Below, piece after piece: positions 26,901 to 37,900 of a stretch of DNA of 64,000 bases (positions within the stretch are counted from its first letter, which is position 1; every line of letters begins with the position of its first letter). The stretch is taken from NCBI RefSeq assembly GCF_030867145.1, contig NC_134433.1, positions 11,173,216-11,237,215 of the forward strand. The letters are read 5' to 3'. The translations under genes were made by a program, and so were the position numbers. Under the pieces are notes generated by a model, which saw nothing but the letters and a program-made list of their open reading frames with translations, was not told the DNA's origin and ran no database searches. This DNA comes from Opisthocomus hoazin. Its lineage: Eukaryota > Chordata > Aves > Opisthocomiformes > Opisthocomidae.

Positions 26901-28914
26901 GGCGGATTCTTTTTGCTCTGAAACCTTTGAAACCATTTTTATTTCCAATGTGTATCGTACCAGCTAAGAAATGCTTTCTGTCAACATGCTCTAATACACA
27001 AGCTCTTAAAATGGGGCAAAAATAGTTTTGTTTCATTAAACACTTTGAACAGAATGTAACTCTACTTTAGACTTTTAATTAACATTGGAGCAACCTGTTC
27101 TTCATCCTGCTCAAATACATATTCAGGTAAAAAGAAACGAATTAGTTCCAAGTAAGTTTTGCACACTCAATTACCAAGGTTGAATGTTTCTGTTAAGCCC
27201 TGCATGTATCACAGTAACGTTCCTAGGAAAAATCCAGGTTAATTTACCTGTGCATTATAGTATCAGGCACTCTTCTTGCTTTTGACTTTCTCTGAAAATG
27301 TTAAACCTGTTCTTCCATAATTGAAGTAACTAACTCGTGACTTTTCCATGAGAAACCTCTGAAATCCCAGATTTCACACAATTCACACCCCAAGCAGAGA
27401 TGTAGGTAGGAGTTCCACCAGTCTCTTCGCCACCAGACCTCACCAGCACTATCCAAGGAACAGGCACACTGCCCTGTGACACCACACGGACAGCAACAAG
27501 CCATAGCATCTTTTTTTCAGGGGACCGTCAGGATGTAAAACTGTCAAGAAAACAGATTCAGGTCTTTACCTGAACTACACAGGGAGGAGCAGTCACAGCA
27601 GGGGCAGCCCCTGAAGTCTCACCTGTGACACAGGACTAGAATAACCTTTATATTCTGCTGTCACCACTATGCCCCTTACCCCATCATAAAAATAAGCAAC
27701 TTCACATTGTGAGTGATTTCATGGACTACAAACCCTTGGGTGAAGCTGTATCCAACTTTTTATTTCATGGCAACCCAAGAACTGTTCACCTAAATTACTA
27801 CAGTAAAAATACTAATCACAAACTACCATTTTTGACTGTTGTTCATGGTCCTGAATTACTTTTTCCTCACCACATCCCAACTGGAAAATTTCCAACTGGG
27901 TGCAAGTTTCACTACTTTCAGCAGCAGTATCAAGACATCCTCTGCTTGCAAATGTACAGTTAACACTACCTCAGTTCTTGTTGGACAGAAGGAGTATGCG
28001 CTCACAAGCAATTAGTTTATTAATGATGTTTACCTTTTTCCAAAAGCATGTGCTAGCAGAAGACTGTACTATAACCTCTCATTTGGTGACACCAAGTGGG
28101 CAAAACGATCAGCAACATCTGCATTATTAAGTCTGTCTCAGTGGACATGCTCAGCTGCTCTAGGTTTGAGAACCTCACATTCCACACCTCCTCTAAAGAG
28201 CACAGAAGAGTTACAGCCTGCCAGTTACAGACATAATGAACCTAAGTTTCAGCCTCAGATGCTGTTTTTCTCATTTAAGCACCTCCACTGTAAGTCCCCA
28301 AGATTACTCCCAAACCCTTTATCAACCTCCACTGCAGACCAATCTTAGAACGAGCAACTATGACAAAAGCAGCCTTTTTTAGCCTTACTAACAACAATGA
28401 AAATTGCCAACAAACTGCAGAGTCTGAGTCTCTTCTCTCTTTCTCCACACTCAATTTTAGATGCATGCATTTGGACCACTATTTAGGAGAGATGCAGAAT
28501 ACCAGCTAGAGCACTACTGCTGCAGGAACAGATTCTGCTACCTCAGCAGCAGACTTCAGAAAAGGCTGAGGCAAAAATAATGAAGAAATAACAAGCCTGG
28601 AAACAAGCTGCAGAAATAGTTCCATTTGCAATTCTTGCTGTTGGGGGTATTTAAGGCCTAATCTCTCCAGTAATTACAGCAGCCATGTTAGTATCACCTG
28701 TTTAAACTGTTTAAAGTAAATTACTAAACACCAGACAAAATACTTACACAGCTAAAACCCATTTACATTATCTGCAGTAATTGTACTGCAGTGTGTATAC
28801 ATCATATAATAGCAAATTATAGGAGTACTCAACATGTTTATTAAAAATGTGTATCGTAATGGAAAGTCATTTCTTAATGCAGTAAAGTGACAAAAACAGA
28901 CCCAGTTGGTTTTG
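11931..28914. other. Intergenic region between LRRC75A and SNHG29
   Basis: About 17 kb separate the convergent LRRC75A and SNHG29 transcripts. Apart from a CR1 fragment at 16235-16512, a GAAA tract at about 21593-21612, A-rich runs near 20310-20345 and a 317-codon + strand ORF at 12158-13111, I see no gene. No frame in the region resembles a known protein family. No tRNA B-box or snoRNA box pair was recognised. Confidence 0.6.
16235..16512 (-). mobile_element. CR1 LINE fragment (3' end, minus orientation)
   Basis: The segment begins with the reverse complement of the CR1 3' terminus (ATAGAATCATAGA, then GGAAGGGACCTT). It continues with the diagnostic CR1 3' region, read in reverse: CCCCGTCCAACCTGGCCTTG, GGGGCAGCCACAGCTG, CTGGGCAGCCTGGGCCAGGG. 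It then has the CTAAATCTGCGCTCTTTTAGC tract, ending near CCCCTTGTCCTGATCAC. It is a typical 5'-truncated avian copy of about 280 bp containing no usable reverse transcriptase. Divergence from the general CR1 pattern looks moderate. Confidence 0.93.
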
Positions 28915-29170
28915 TGGTTTCTTTGAGAGAATTTTAATGTATGTGTAATCAAAACAGTGTAACTGTTACCATTTTGTAACATCTTAGGGCAGAAAAATAG
29001 GTAGTCTTTTAGTCTACTTCTAGAAACTTCTGGTCACCATGCTCACGGGCATGTTTTACTGGATTCCTTCTTCCTCAGACAAAACCTCTTCAGCACAAAC
29101 ACCTGTAATACAACAGCATGTGTAAGTTAACCATTCAACACCAAGTATTAACCCATTAGTTAGTGTAAGG

Positions 29171-29255
29171 GATATCATCAGAAAAACCTTTGCTCACCAC
29201 CAGTCAATCTGCCGGTAATTCCAGCAATTGTTGGTTAGTTTCATCATATGATATC
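29171..29255 (-). ncRNA. SNORD65: Box C/D snoRNA SNORD65
   Basis: Minus-strand C box ATGATGA at 29247-29241 and D box CTGA at 29181-29178. The ends are the perfectly pairing GATATC at 29255-29250 and 29176-29171. The internal guide GCTGGAATTACCGG (about 29224-29211) is complementary to the universally conserved 18S rRNA segment CGGTAATTCCAGC. It is followed by a degenerate D' box (CAGA). The fifth base upstream of that box is the A that pairs with the U after CGG, corresponding to human Um627, the known SNORD65 target. The 3' end lies 68 nt before the splice acceptor at 29103, the usual spacing for C/D snoRNAs released by intron debranching. Confidence 0.95.
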
Positions 29256-30100
29256 TTTAGGCAAATTAATGCATTTCTAGCAGAAGCAAGACTTTTATCC
29301 CTTTGCTCTACAGTGCTGTCAGCAAAACTAGTGCAGAAGACAGCTGCTTTTATAAATGTATTGCCTGTATTTTATAGTATCTTTTTTTGCCTAGATTAGA
29401 ACTTCATTGATTATACTTTTAGAGCTAAGAACACACAAACACAGCAAATGAGAGTGTTTTTAACTAGGTAATGTTTCTGAGAGCATAGCCAAAAAACACC
29501 TCGTTAAACTAACAGCATGCTGAATATTAAACTCACCCAGAAGAATCTCCTGCTCTTGCTGTCTCACTGCCTTCGTGAAGAGCTGTAACATCAACTGGTA
29601 GCCATTAGTAACAATCAGCACACAGCAGCAGAGGCATACAAGCTCCATCTGAATATAGAGATACCAGAAAATAAGTATCAGGCTTTAAATTTTGAGGAAG
29701 AGAGGAGGGAGGGAAAGCAGATTGATTTAAGCTATAAAGTTTGAACCTACAAAATATGCCTCTCAAATTTTTGGCAGTCTATAAGCCTCATTTCTTCTCA
29801 GCTTAGATTCGACCTGGTATAAAGCTCTACATGGCCCAGCGAAGCTCACTTACCTTCACATTAGGGCCATCTTCAAAGAGCGACCTGCTCCCAGTCCTAA
29901 TTCTGTGACACTGATCTGGAAAGACCAGGTTCTGCAGATAAAGTGAAACAGATGGACATGGAGCTACATTAGATATTACAAGAGCACTTTTCACAGAAAG
30001 CAAGTATGAATACAAGTTGCCTGGTTAGTTCTGGAAGACAAATTTCCAGACAACTCAAACGTTGCATGCATGTAGCTGTATGTCAGACAAAGAAGAAGGT

Positions 30101-30156
30101 TATCGTCAGTTCTCGCATCTGACGGCACTTCCTATTCAGGGTTATCATCATCGACA
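30101..30156 (-). ncRNA. SNORD49: Box C/D snoRNA, SNORD49-like
   Basis: Minus-strand C box ATGATGA at 30151-30145 and D box CTGA at 30109-30106. They are closed by a terminal stem of about five pairs (TGTCG at 30156-30152 with CGATA at 30105-30101, including one G-U). The guide upstream of the D box reads GTGCCGTCAGATGCGAGAA, placing a G at the fifth position, so a target C would be methylated. This fits SNORD49, known to guide 2'-O-methylation of a cytidine in 28S rRNA. The D end lies 70 nt upstream of the 3' splice site at 30031, the spacing typical of intronic C/D snoRNAs. The C/D class is clear; the SNORD49 name rests on the host gene and partial recall of the family sequence. Confidence 0.85.
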
Positions 30157-30851
30157 GCCACAAACTTTTCTATTTGATTACTTAAAACACAGTGATTGTT
30201 TCATTTTGAACCAATACTTGCACACTTTCCACTTCGTTTAGACAACTCATTAACTCTGTTAACTTGATACATAAAACTAGATTTAATTAATCTTAACTTG
30301 CTTTAAGATGTAATTATCAAAGGTTAATTTCGAGTAACTGTTCTGTATTAAACTGCTTTACATCATTAGCATGCAAGTAAAGGCCTGGAACTTTCTTTAG
30401 TATGTGTGCCTCAGTACAAAATAAACGTTAACTTACTCTTTACTTCAAGACATCTTTCTGCTGTGGAACAAAAGCAAAAGAAGCATTACTAGAATACTCT
30501 TCAGCAGTAATTTTAGAAAATTATAAAGTAGGTTTATCCAGGGAAAAAAAACCCCAAACAACGAAAAATCAACCCCCCACCAAAACCGGAACCCCAACAC
30601 CAACAGCCTCCTTGTACTTCTACCCACGCTTGCGCTGGTATCATGAATCACCGAAGTATTTACACCGGACAGTTATTAGTAGTCAACAATCGTCTCTAAA
30701 CTGTTTTCAGTCAGGAAACTTAGAAATCTCCCTTATACAGGTTGCCAGGCTGCATTTACCGTGAGGGCAATTTTTCAATTGAAATTCCACGCAGCACCAA
30801 TTCCAAGGTTGTAACGTCTATTGCAGAGACGGGGCCTGGCCCATCCAACCA

Positions 30852-30896
30852 CCAAAAAGAAGCGACCCGTTCGCTGGAAGCGGGGCCATAAAGCCA
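30852..30896 (-). promoter_or_regulatory. SNHG29: Putative 5'TOP promoter and start of SNHG29
   Basis: On the minus strand a pyrimidine tract CTTCTTTTT begins at a C at 30862, the form of a terminal oligopyrimidine start used by snoRNA host and ribosomal-protein genes. A TATA-like GCTTTATGG lies about 25-34 bases upstream (30896-30887). The site is at the edge of a CpG island. The exact start is inferred from the motif. Confidence 0.6.
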
Positions 30897-31900
30897 CAAA
30901 CCCACCGCAGGCCCCGGAGCGCCGCGGCCCCCGCGGAGCTCTGCGCTGGGCCCTGCCAGGGGCTTGGCAGGAGGATGAGGAGGAGGGAACCGAAGGCGAA
31001 CGGGCTTCACCCTTCCGAGCCTCTCGCTCCGAGCTCCGCGACCCGCCGCGGGCAGCACCGCCCCGACCTCGGCCCAGGCAGCGATTCCCGGCGCCACCTC
31101 ACACACGCAGCGGGCTCTCAGGCCTCCCGACCCGACCGAGCCCCTTTTAACTCACCGGGGAGCCGCTCCAGGAGCCCCAGGGCAGCTCCGGCCCAGCTCG
31201 TGTGGTCCCGGCGGCCGGCAGCGCCCGGTGCCCGCCTCCATGGTCGGCCTGCGGGGACACGAGGAGTCAGGCACCCCGCGCTGCGCGGCCACCCCGTCAC
31301 CACCCCCACCCCCCCCACGCCACTCCCTCGAATGGTCGGGCCCAGCCCGAGCGGCCCTGGAGACACGGCGGAGAATGCCACTGCGACGGGGAGGGCCTCA
31401 CCCCCGCCTCGCTCCGCAAGCAGGGCCTGCCCCAGCGCCCAACCGGCCGCTGCCCCAGCCAGCCACCCTTACCCACTGCCCGGGACGCAACAGGAAAAGG
31501 CGGGAAGCTCCGCGGCGGCCGCTTATGAAGGCTCGGGAGGTACCACTCGCGGCGGGGGGGGCGGAGGTAGGTGGGCCGTGCCACTGCTCCACCACGGCGG
31601 GGGGGGGCGGCGGGGGCGGCGTCCATTTCCTGCAGCGCGGGGCGGGAAGCAGCCGTGCTTCGGGAATACTGTCAGCCTCGCCCGGAGCCAAACCTTGGCC
31701 TCCTCTCTCCTCAGTTAAAAGCAGGGAAGTTGGTTCATTAGGACAGGGCTGGGACAGGCCACCCCGCGAAGCAGAGCCCCTCATCCTGCCCCCAGGAAGG
31801 CACAAGCCCCGCGCGGGGCAGCCAAGGGAGCACCCGCGGGCCCCTCGCCAGGAAGAGGCGCAGCGCTGTCGGGTGTTCCAGTGAAACTGAGGAGGTCAGT
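30863..31900. promoter_or_regulatory. CpG island upstream of SNHG29
   Basis: About 1 kb that is very GC-rich and dense in CpG, in contrast with AT-rich DNA on both sides. It abuts the SNHG29 start and is most simply its promoter island. Overlapping long ORFs on both strands (up to 247 codons) are expected in such DNA and are low-complexity Pro/Ala/Arg/Gly. G-runs of eight or nine occur near 31553-31562 and 31600-31608. A divergent + strand transcript is possible, but I see no coding exon or clear donor to support one. Confidence 0.75.
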
Positions 31901-34450
31901 GGGATGTCAGACCACTTTCGTTTAAATAAAAGTTTCGTTATTTTCACATTATAATGTAATCTTGAACTGAAAATAAGAGGGGTTTTTGCTTTCCTTTTCC
32001 CCGTTAAACACATCGGCCATCATCTTCAAATAGAAAAATAAATTTTTAAAGAAAAACAGCCCTCACTCACGTCTCGCCCTCAGCAGCACAGTCAGAGGCT
32101 GCCCGCGGAAACCTGGAGGCACGGAGCCCACAGCTGCCATGATTTCTTTTGCACAATGTAACAGTCACCTGAACCATTTACCAAAAACCCAGCTTTTAAA
32201 AACAGCAAAACCTTCCTAGAAGTCCTCGTGTGGTCCTGTAACAAGCCACCTAAAATCCAGAATCATTTTTTCCTACGAGGCATAGATCCTCCAGCCAAAG
32301 CCAAAGCCAAACTTCTTGCACTTTTCAACATAAGTTCATTTTAGTAAAATACACAGGTTGCACACCTCAGTATCAGAACATTAATTTCTGCATCAAACTC
32401 CTTGAAGGAATATACATGATATTTGGGAGTTCAGTGAAAGATCACGAACACATAAGCTAACAGCAAAACAGCTGACCACAAAGAGAAGGGGACTTTCAAC
32501 AAAATTCTCTATGCAATCTCTCTCTAGGTCAAACAGATTTAAGTTTACCACATTGACGAAAACTAGTGATTCAGTGCTTATTTTTAATTATCAAAACCCA
32601 GCAGTTCATGTACAGTAACTAAGGAAGAGCAAAGCTAAAATTCCAGATACCAGCAAACACTTTTCAAGGCTTCTCTGTACATCATCAAAACACAAAACCA
32701 GGCAAACACTAAATCGCAAAAGAACCTCTCTATAGGTCCCTTCAACAGTAAACCTCTTTTTCTTGCAGCTAAGCTACAATGGTCTCATTAACACACATAA
32801 CCCTCCCCCCAAACCAGAAACACGACAGACCTGACGAACGGGGAGGCATTTGTAAGGCCTTGTTGATGGAAGACAGACCCAGTGTTCATGGCTCCTCTTC
32901 CTCAAATGCAAGCCTTTGCCTACACCGTTTTTCTTGATTTCATACATCTATTAGGTCAGATTATTTGTATCAGTTGACAAGATTCTCTGCTCCCAGCCTG
33001 CCCTTGGTAGCAGTTAGTCTGTCCTTCACCAGGCTCAAGTCAGAAACTTTCACGTGGGAACACAGTGGCTATCAGCAACGTTAACAGCAGACCACAACCA
33101 GCTGCGGAGCTTAAAAAGACGGGAGGGCTTCACAACAATGCAGAGGCTGGTCTTCATAGACCAGGTGCATGATTCACATCTACCATCTCCTCTTGGGAAA
33201 AGGAAAGGTGATAATGGATTGAAAGCAGTAATACAATACAGAGGTTTACTGGCAAAAAGACACTGGTTAAATGAATTTTATCAGGCTCTTGAGAAACGGG
33301 TACAGTATGGGTATGATTCTATTTGAAAACTTCGGAAGGGATATTAACAAAAGCATACGTTAAAATGAATTATTACAGTGATCAGACATTGCAGTCATTT
33401 ACTCTCAACAGTACTTTTATGAGACATAGTTATATATTCAATAATTAAATATAAAATCGAGGATGAGTGTCACAAAACAAAGAAATAATGAGGCTTGAAG
33501 CCCAGTCAGTCCCCAGATTACCCTTCTAGTCACTGTATCTTTCACTTTACCTTTAATTTTACATGCTGCTATTCTTACACATAATAAAGCAATAAGAAAA
33601 GTTAATTGCAGATTCCTTGCTTTTGTGAAGCCTCAAACCTATTTCAACTTAGTACAAAAATAGGAGAAAAAAAGAAAACATTTGTTTGTTAAAAAGCAGA
33701 AAGGGGAAGAGATAATTCAAAGACATTCTGGACTGACAGAACCTAGGAAGTAAGGACAATGCGAACAAATTTTCAGACTATCAAAATGTAGCAGACAATG
33801 TTTTTGCTACCTGTTCTGTTTACCAGAGTGTGATGTGCTAGCCTTATTCCTTATTTAGAATTACTGGCAATCAAAATAAATGCCATAGGCAACAAGAAAA
33901 AATTGCAGTTGCACACTGATCCAACTTTCTCCTACCTAGAGAGGGTACGCGGGTAAAAAAGCTGAATGTAACAAGTCAACCATGTCCACATCCACATGTA
34001 CTATACAATAAGAACATTCAAAAATATTGACATGAGACAGTGATCTTATAGTTTTCCTTTTCTCTTTCAGTTATATATATAGTTAAACAGCACATAGGAA
34101 AACACCACTATAGCTTTCACCATGGCCACCAGGAAAATTCTCACAAATATAAAAACGTATGCTTTTAAATTGTTAGACTTCTTCAAAACATAATACAGAT
34201 GAAATGAAAGAAATATAATTTCTCATCTTGTAACAAAAAAACCCCAATTAAACCCTTGGGAATTCACACAATTCTCAAACCTCCAACTTCGCAGTCTTGA
34301 ACATCTCAATCCCTACTACAGCACAACATAGTATCACCAAAATAAATCAGCAGAATTCCTTGAGAGCGGTGATGCTACTTGGATACTATGTGAAATTTCA
34401 CTGTACTGAAACATGTAACTTAGGTTTACATTCAGTATTTTGGAGGAAGG
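31901..34450. other. AT-rich spacer between the SNHG29 island and NCBP3
   Basis: About 2.5 kb of AT-rich DNA with no recognisable exon on either strand. It may include part of a longer alternative NCBP3 3' UTR: minus-strand ATTAAA hexamers occur at about 33556-33551 and 32588-32583. Nothing else was identified. Confidence 0.5.
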
Positions 34451-34472
34451 AAACATGATAGTCCCTTCATGC

Positions 34473-34478
34473 TTTATT
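34473..34478 (-). terminator. NCBP3: Candidate NCBP3 poly(A) signal
   Basis: This is the first minus-strand AATAAA after the NCBP3 stop codon, about 500 bases downstream, followed by a moderately T-rich stretch. It would give a 3' UTR of roughly 520 nt ending near 34455. Weaker signals further downstream could give longer forms. Confidence 0.5.
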
Positions 34479-34975
34479 CTTGCTGGCTGCCTACCCAGGA
34501 AGCATTATTGTTATTACTTCAAGAGGAAAGGAAAGGTGCTGGTAAGAGCCAGAAGGGCAGTGATGTCGATTATGAAATGCCCTGTTCTTTGGATGAACTG
34601 TGTAAAACATTTTGTTAAAAGGCTCCATGTTAAAAATATTAAGAACAAAAAGGTCGTCTTAAAAATACAAAGCATTTCTGCCTCTTCTCTTCAGTTCAAA
34701 GCTGGGGGAAAAGTGTTTTGCTAGAATTAACTACAAGTTTGCTGTAATAAACATAAATGACAATGCCCTACATAACACAGGGCCAACCACAGACTCCAGA
34801 CAAACATGATTGCTTTAGGTTTCAAGTGGTATACGCATCTCTGCTTTTGTATAAAAGGAACAGAGACACTTCTGGAACCTTCACTGCAGAGTCTTTGCCA
34901 GCGTCCGGCTTTTGGGCAAAGGAAATCTTGCCACACTGCAGAGTCACAATGTTGAGGATCAGAATGTAAAAACAA

Positions 34976-37900
34976 TCATGATTCAGTATCTGATCCAGAA
35001 CTGCTTTCTCGGCTGATTTCAATTTGTAGAGATGGTAAATTATCCAATCGACTCTTTTTTTGCCGAGACTGTTCTTTTTCCTTAATGAGAGCACCCCAAA
35101 CTCGCTGGAGTTCTGAATCATCTTCCTCTGGAGATGCCGCAGAGTTTTCAGGTTTATCTGAAGGCTTTTCTTGTGTCTTCGGAGCAGACCCTAATCGGGT
35201 CCATAAATTACCTATTCAGACGAAAAACAGACTTTTTTTAAAAAAAACAGGACTAAGAGGAATTCTGGAGGAAGTCTGAGGAACCTGGTATTAACTGCAT
35301 CTCTAAACTCCTTGTACTACTCCCAGCTTAACGTTTGGCATGAAACTTGCTACATTTTGAAGCGCTAGTTGAAATTAAAATACGAGAGGCTCAGTGCAGT
35401 CTCATTCACTGTTTCCCATTTGCAATGCCCTGTTTTGACCACAGTTTTAAAGTAGTCCTCTACTTTTAAGCATACCTATATGAAAATGTTGCTCATAAAA
35501 ATATTCAGCTCAACCTACCCACACAGATTTCAAAGCTCTGAACAAGAATTTTCTAATTCATCTTTATTTTCACTAAACTGAACATCCCTCATGATTTTCT
35601 GCTGAAATTTCTCTTATACTCTGAAATCAAAGGCACTGCAGCATTACATTTGCGCCATAAAACTAACCTGATTTCTTCTCTCTGGTATCAGAGTAGAGGC
35701 CTTTCACATCTTGTTTGGGGATTCCTAACCGGCTGTGTACATCTGATATTGGTTCTCGACGAGGAGCAGAGGTACTACTTGGAGGTTTAATTTCTGGAGA
35801 ATGTTGTCTTTTTCCCAGTCTTTGCCGCACATCTAGGGATATTTTCAGTGATTAAAATGAAAAAAATCATGTTGCATTTACTCTAGTTCTGCCAGATAAT
35901 TTTATGCTCATTCACAATTTGTACAACTTGAAACTAGACAGATTCTCTGTTTTCATCTTTCCTGCAGTCTTTTCATTTAAATATTTCATACTCAGATTTC
36001 ACTCCTGGCAATGTCTGCAGTACAATTTATCCAGATTTCATTTTTCTTTTTTTTTTTTGCAATAAATTTGACATTTAATGTTTTCAGGTAGTGCTCTGTC
36101 CAGAAGATCTAAAAAGTAAGCTATTCCATGGCTTACTGCATTTCTGTGGTAGCAGCACAACATGTATTTATCCAGCATGAAGTATGATTATACAAAAACT
36201 GATATACCTTCAATGATTCTTTTCAGATAATAGCTTGCTATGCTATTAGTCTAATACTGCTTGATATTCTGCAGAATAAAATGAAAACCAGAATACAAGA
36301 ATCCTAAATATATCGATACTTCAACCATGATGCCAGTCTTACATTCTGAAGTTTGTCTGGTTTAGGTAGATATTCCTCGTCTTAAAGAAGGTTCAAACAA
36401 CAACATGAAGGCAAAGGAAGTTATAGGATTTATGTGCCAACTTGTCAGAGCCCCAAAATGTGCATGAGGGGTAAAATATACTAACCTAACTTCTCCATTA
36501 CATTGATACAAAAGAGTATCTTTTGTTTTTCAGGCAGATAATCCTCTGGATACTACGTATGTCAGGAGTAGCTTAAATTACACATAGCTGAGTCAAAAAA
36601 GCAACAGTCAATTAAGACTGCCAATTGAAAATTGCCTCCATATCCATGTAACACACGTTCTTTCATGTAAGTAGCTAGTGTTTCATGTTTCATTTTGCAT
36701 ATGATCTCCCCTGCATGCTACATTTCTCAGAGTCCTACAGAATCTCTGCCTCAAGGAATGAACAAATAAAAAAGGACAAAATGGGGGGGAAACAGAAACA
36801 GGCAAGTAAATTGGATAAAAATAAACATCACTTTCACTCAAGTGTACTTATTTTTCCCCAAAGCAATCCCCAACTCCGTCTCTTGGTGAAGAAAAATTAA
36901 CTGTATGGATGCAGAAACTGCTGCTGAACAGAATTCTCTCAGGTTTGTTAGTTGCAGTGGAGCACAGATGTGAAATGAATATATCGATTTTAATGAACCA
37001 GTTGCACAACATAAGAGTTCAAAATTACCTGATTTTACAGTGTTGTTTGGCTGACGTGGCCCACTATTATTCTGACGTTTTTCTTCTAACAGTAGTCTTA
37101 CATCTGCAACTTTCTCTGATGATCCTTTACTGCCAATCCGATTTTTTATGTTACTGGTTGCTATGCTATCTGCTCGCATGGAATTCCTAAAAAAATAATA
37201 TATACAGACAGAGATATTTAACATCCTTTAAATGACATCTAGTATAGTTCTTAAGTCCTCTTGTATGTAAAATTACATCACAGAAAACAACAATATCAGG
37301 ATTTCTCTACTGAGAGAGTGAGTTAAAACATCACTTTGAAGAGCACGTATTCCACTCAGAATCCTAAGTTTAGCAACAATCACATGAACACCTCAGTATC
37401 CACTTCAAGGCAGGTATCAAGTTTGTCTCCTTAAGGCTGTGCCTCTGGTCAAAATTCAGAACATATAAGCAACTTCAAAATTGTTGAAGGACTTGACATT
37501 ATAATAAAGTATAATCATGGTACTGAAGGGACACATGTTGAAGTTATTTTAATAATCTACACTGTATGCAATTTTGATTAATATGGCCATAGTGAATGTA
37601 AATTCCTTTTTGTCATCAACACTTAAGGATTATTCTTCTTTCTGAGAAAAGAGGAAGGGGTAAAGGGAAAAGATAGCTAGACTAGGGAGAAATATGCTCT
37701 ATGAAATGCAAGCAGATAATTGTGCTTGTTTGTATACATTTCTGTGGATTCCACTTCGAGCTTCATTATTATCAATAAGCAGGGTTATACAAATCTGCAA
37801 AGGAAGCTGTATTTTAAAAATGTTAAGTGTAATTAAAAACCTGTATCAGTGTTTTCTATATTTTGTATTGCTTTTTAAAATATCTACTACAAAATTAAGG

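Larger units (their letters stand above)
28915..30862 (-). ncRNA. SNHG29: SNHG29-like snoRNA host gene (LRRC75A-AS1 orthologue)
   Basis: A spliced, apparently non-coding minus-strand gene whose introns carry two box C/D snoRNAs, one of them clearly SNORD65. In mammals SNORD65 and the SNORD49 genes sit in SNHG29 (LRRC75A-AS1), which lies 3' of LRRC75A on the opposite strand, as here. Exons inferred from GT/AG sites: 30760-30862 (donor GTAAAT), a 24-nt microexon 30437-30460 (strong acceptor, donor GTAAGT), 29854-30030 (acceptor CTTCCAG; a second acceptor would start it at 29931; donor GTAAGT), 29537-29648 (donor GTGAGT), and a last exon from 29102 to about 28915, with ATTAAA at 28938-28933. Exonic ORFs are short and show no family similarity, as usual for SNHG genes, whose useful products are the intronic RNAs. 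Exon boundaries are predictions; the locus identity is firm. Confidence 0.82.

Noticed and set aside
29931-29937. Acceptor CTGCAG as the sole start of the third SNHG29 exon
   Set aside because: It would put the SNORD49-like gene about 170 nt from the splice site. The acceptor at 30031 gives the usual 70 nt, so I prefer it but keep the other as an alternative.
30975-31884. Long overlapping + strand ORFs (247 and 218 codons) in the CpG island
   Set aside because: They are Pro/Ala/Arg/Gly low-complexity frames, open in several phases on both strands at once, as expected of very GC-rich DNA.
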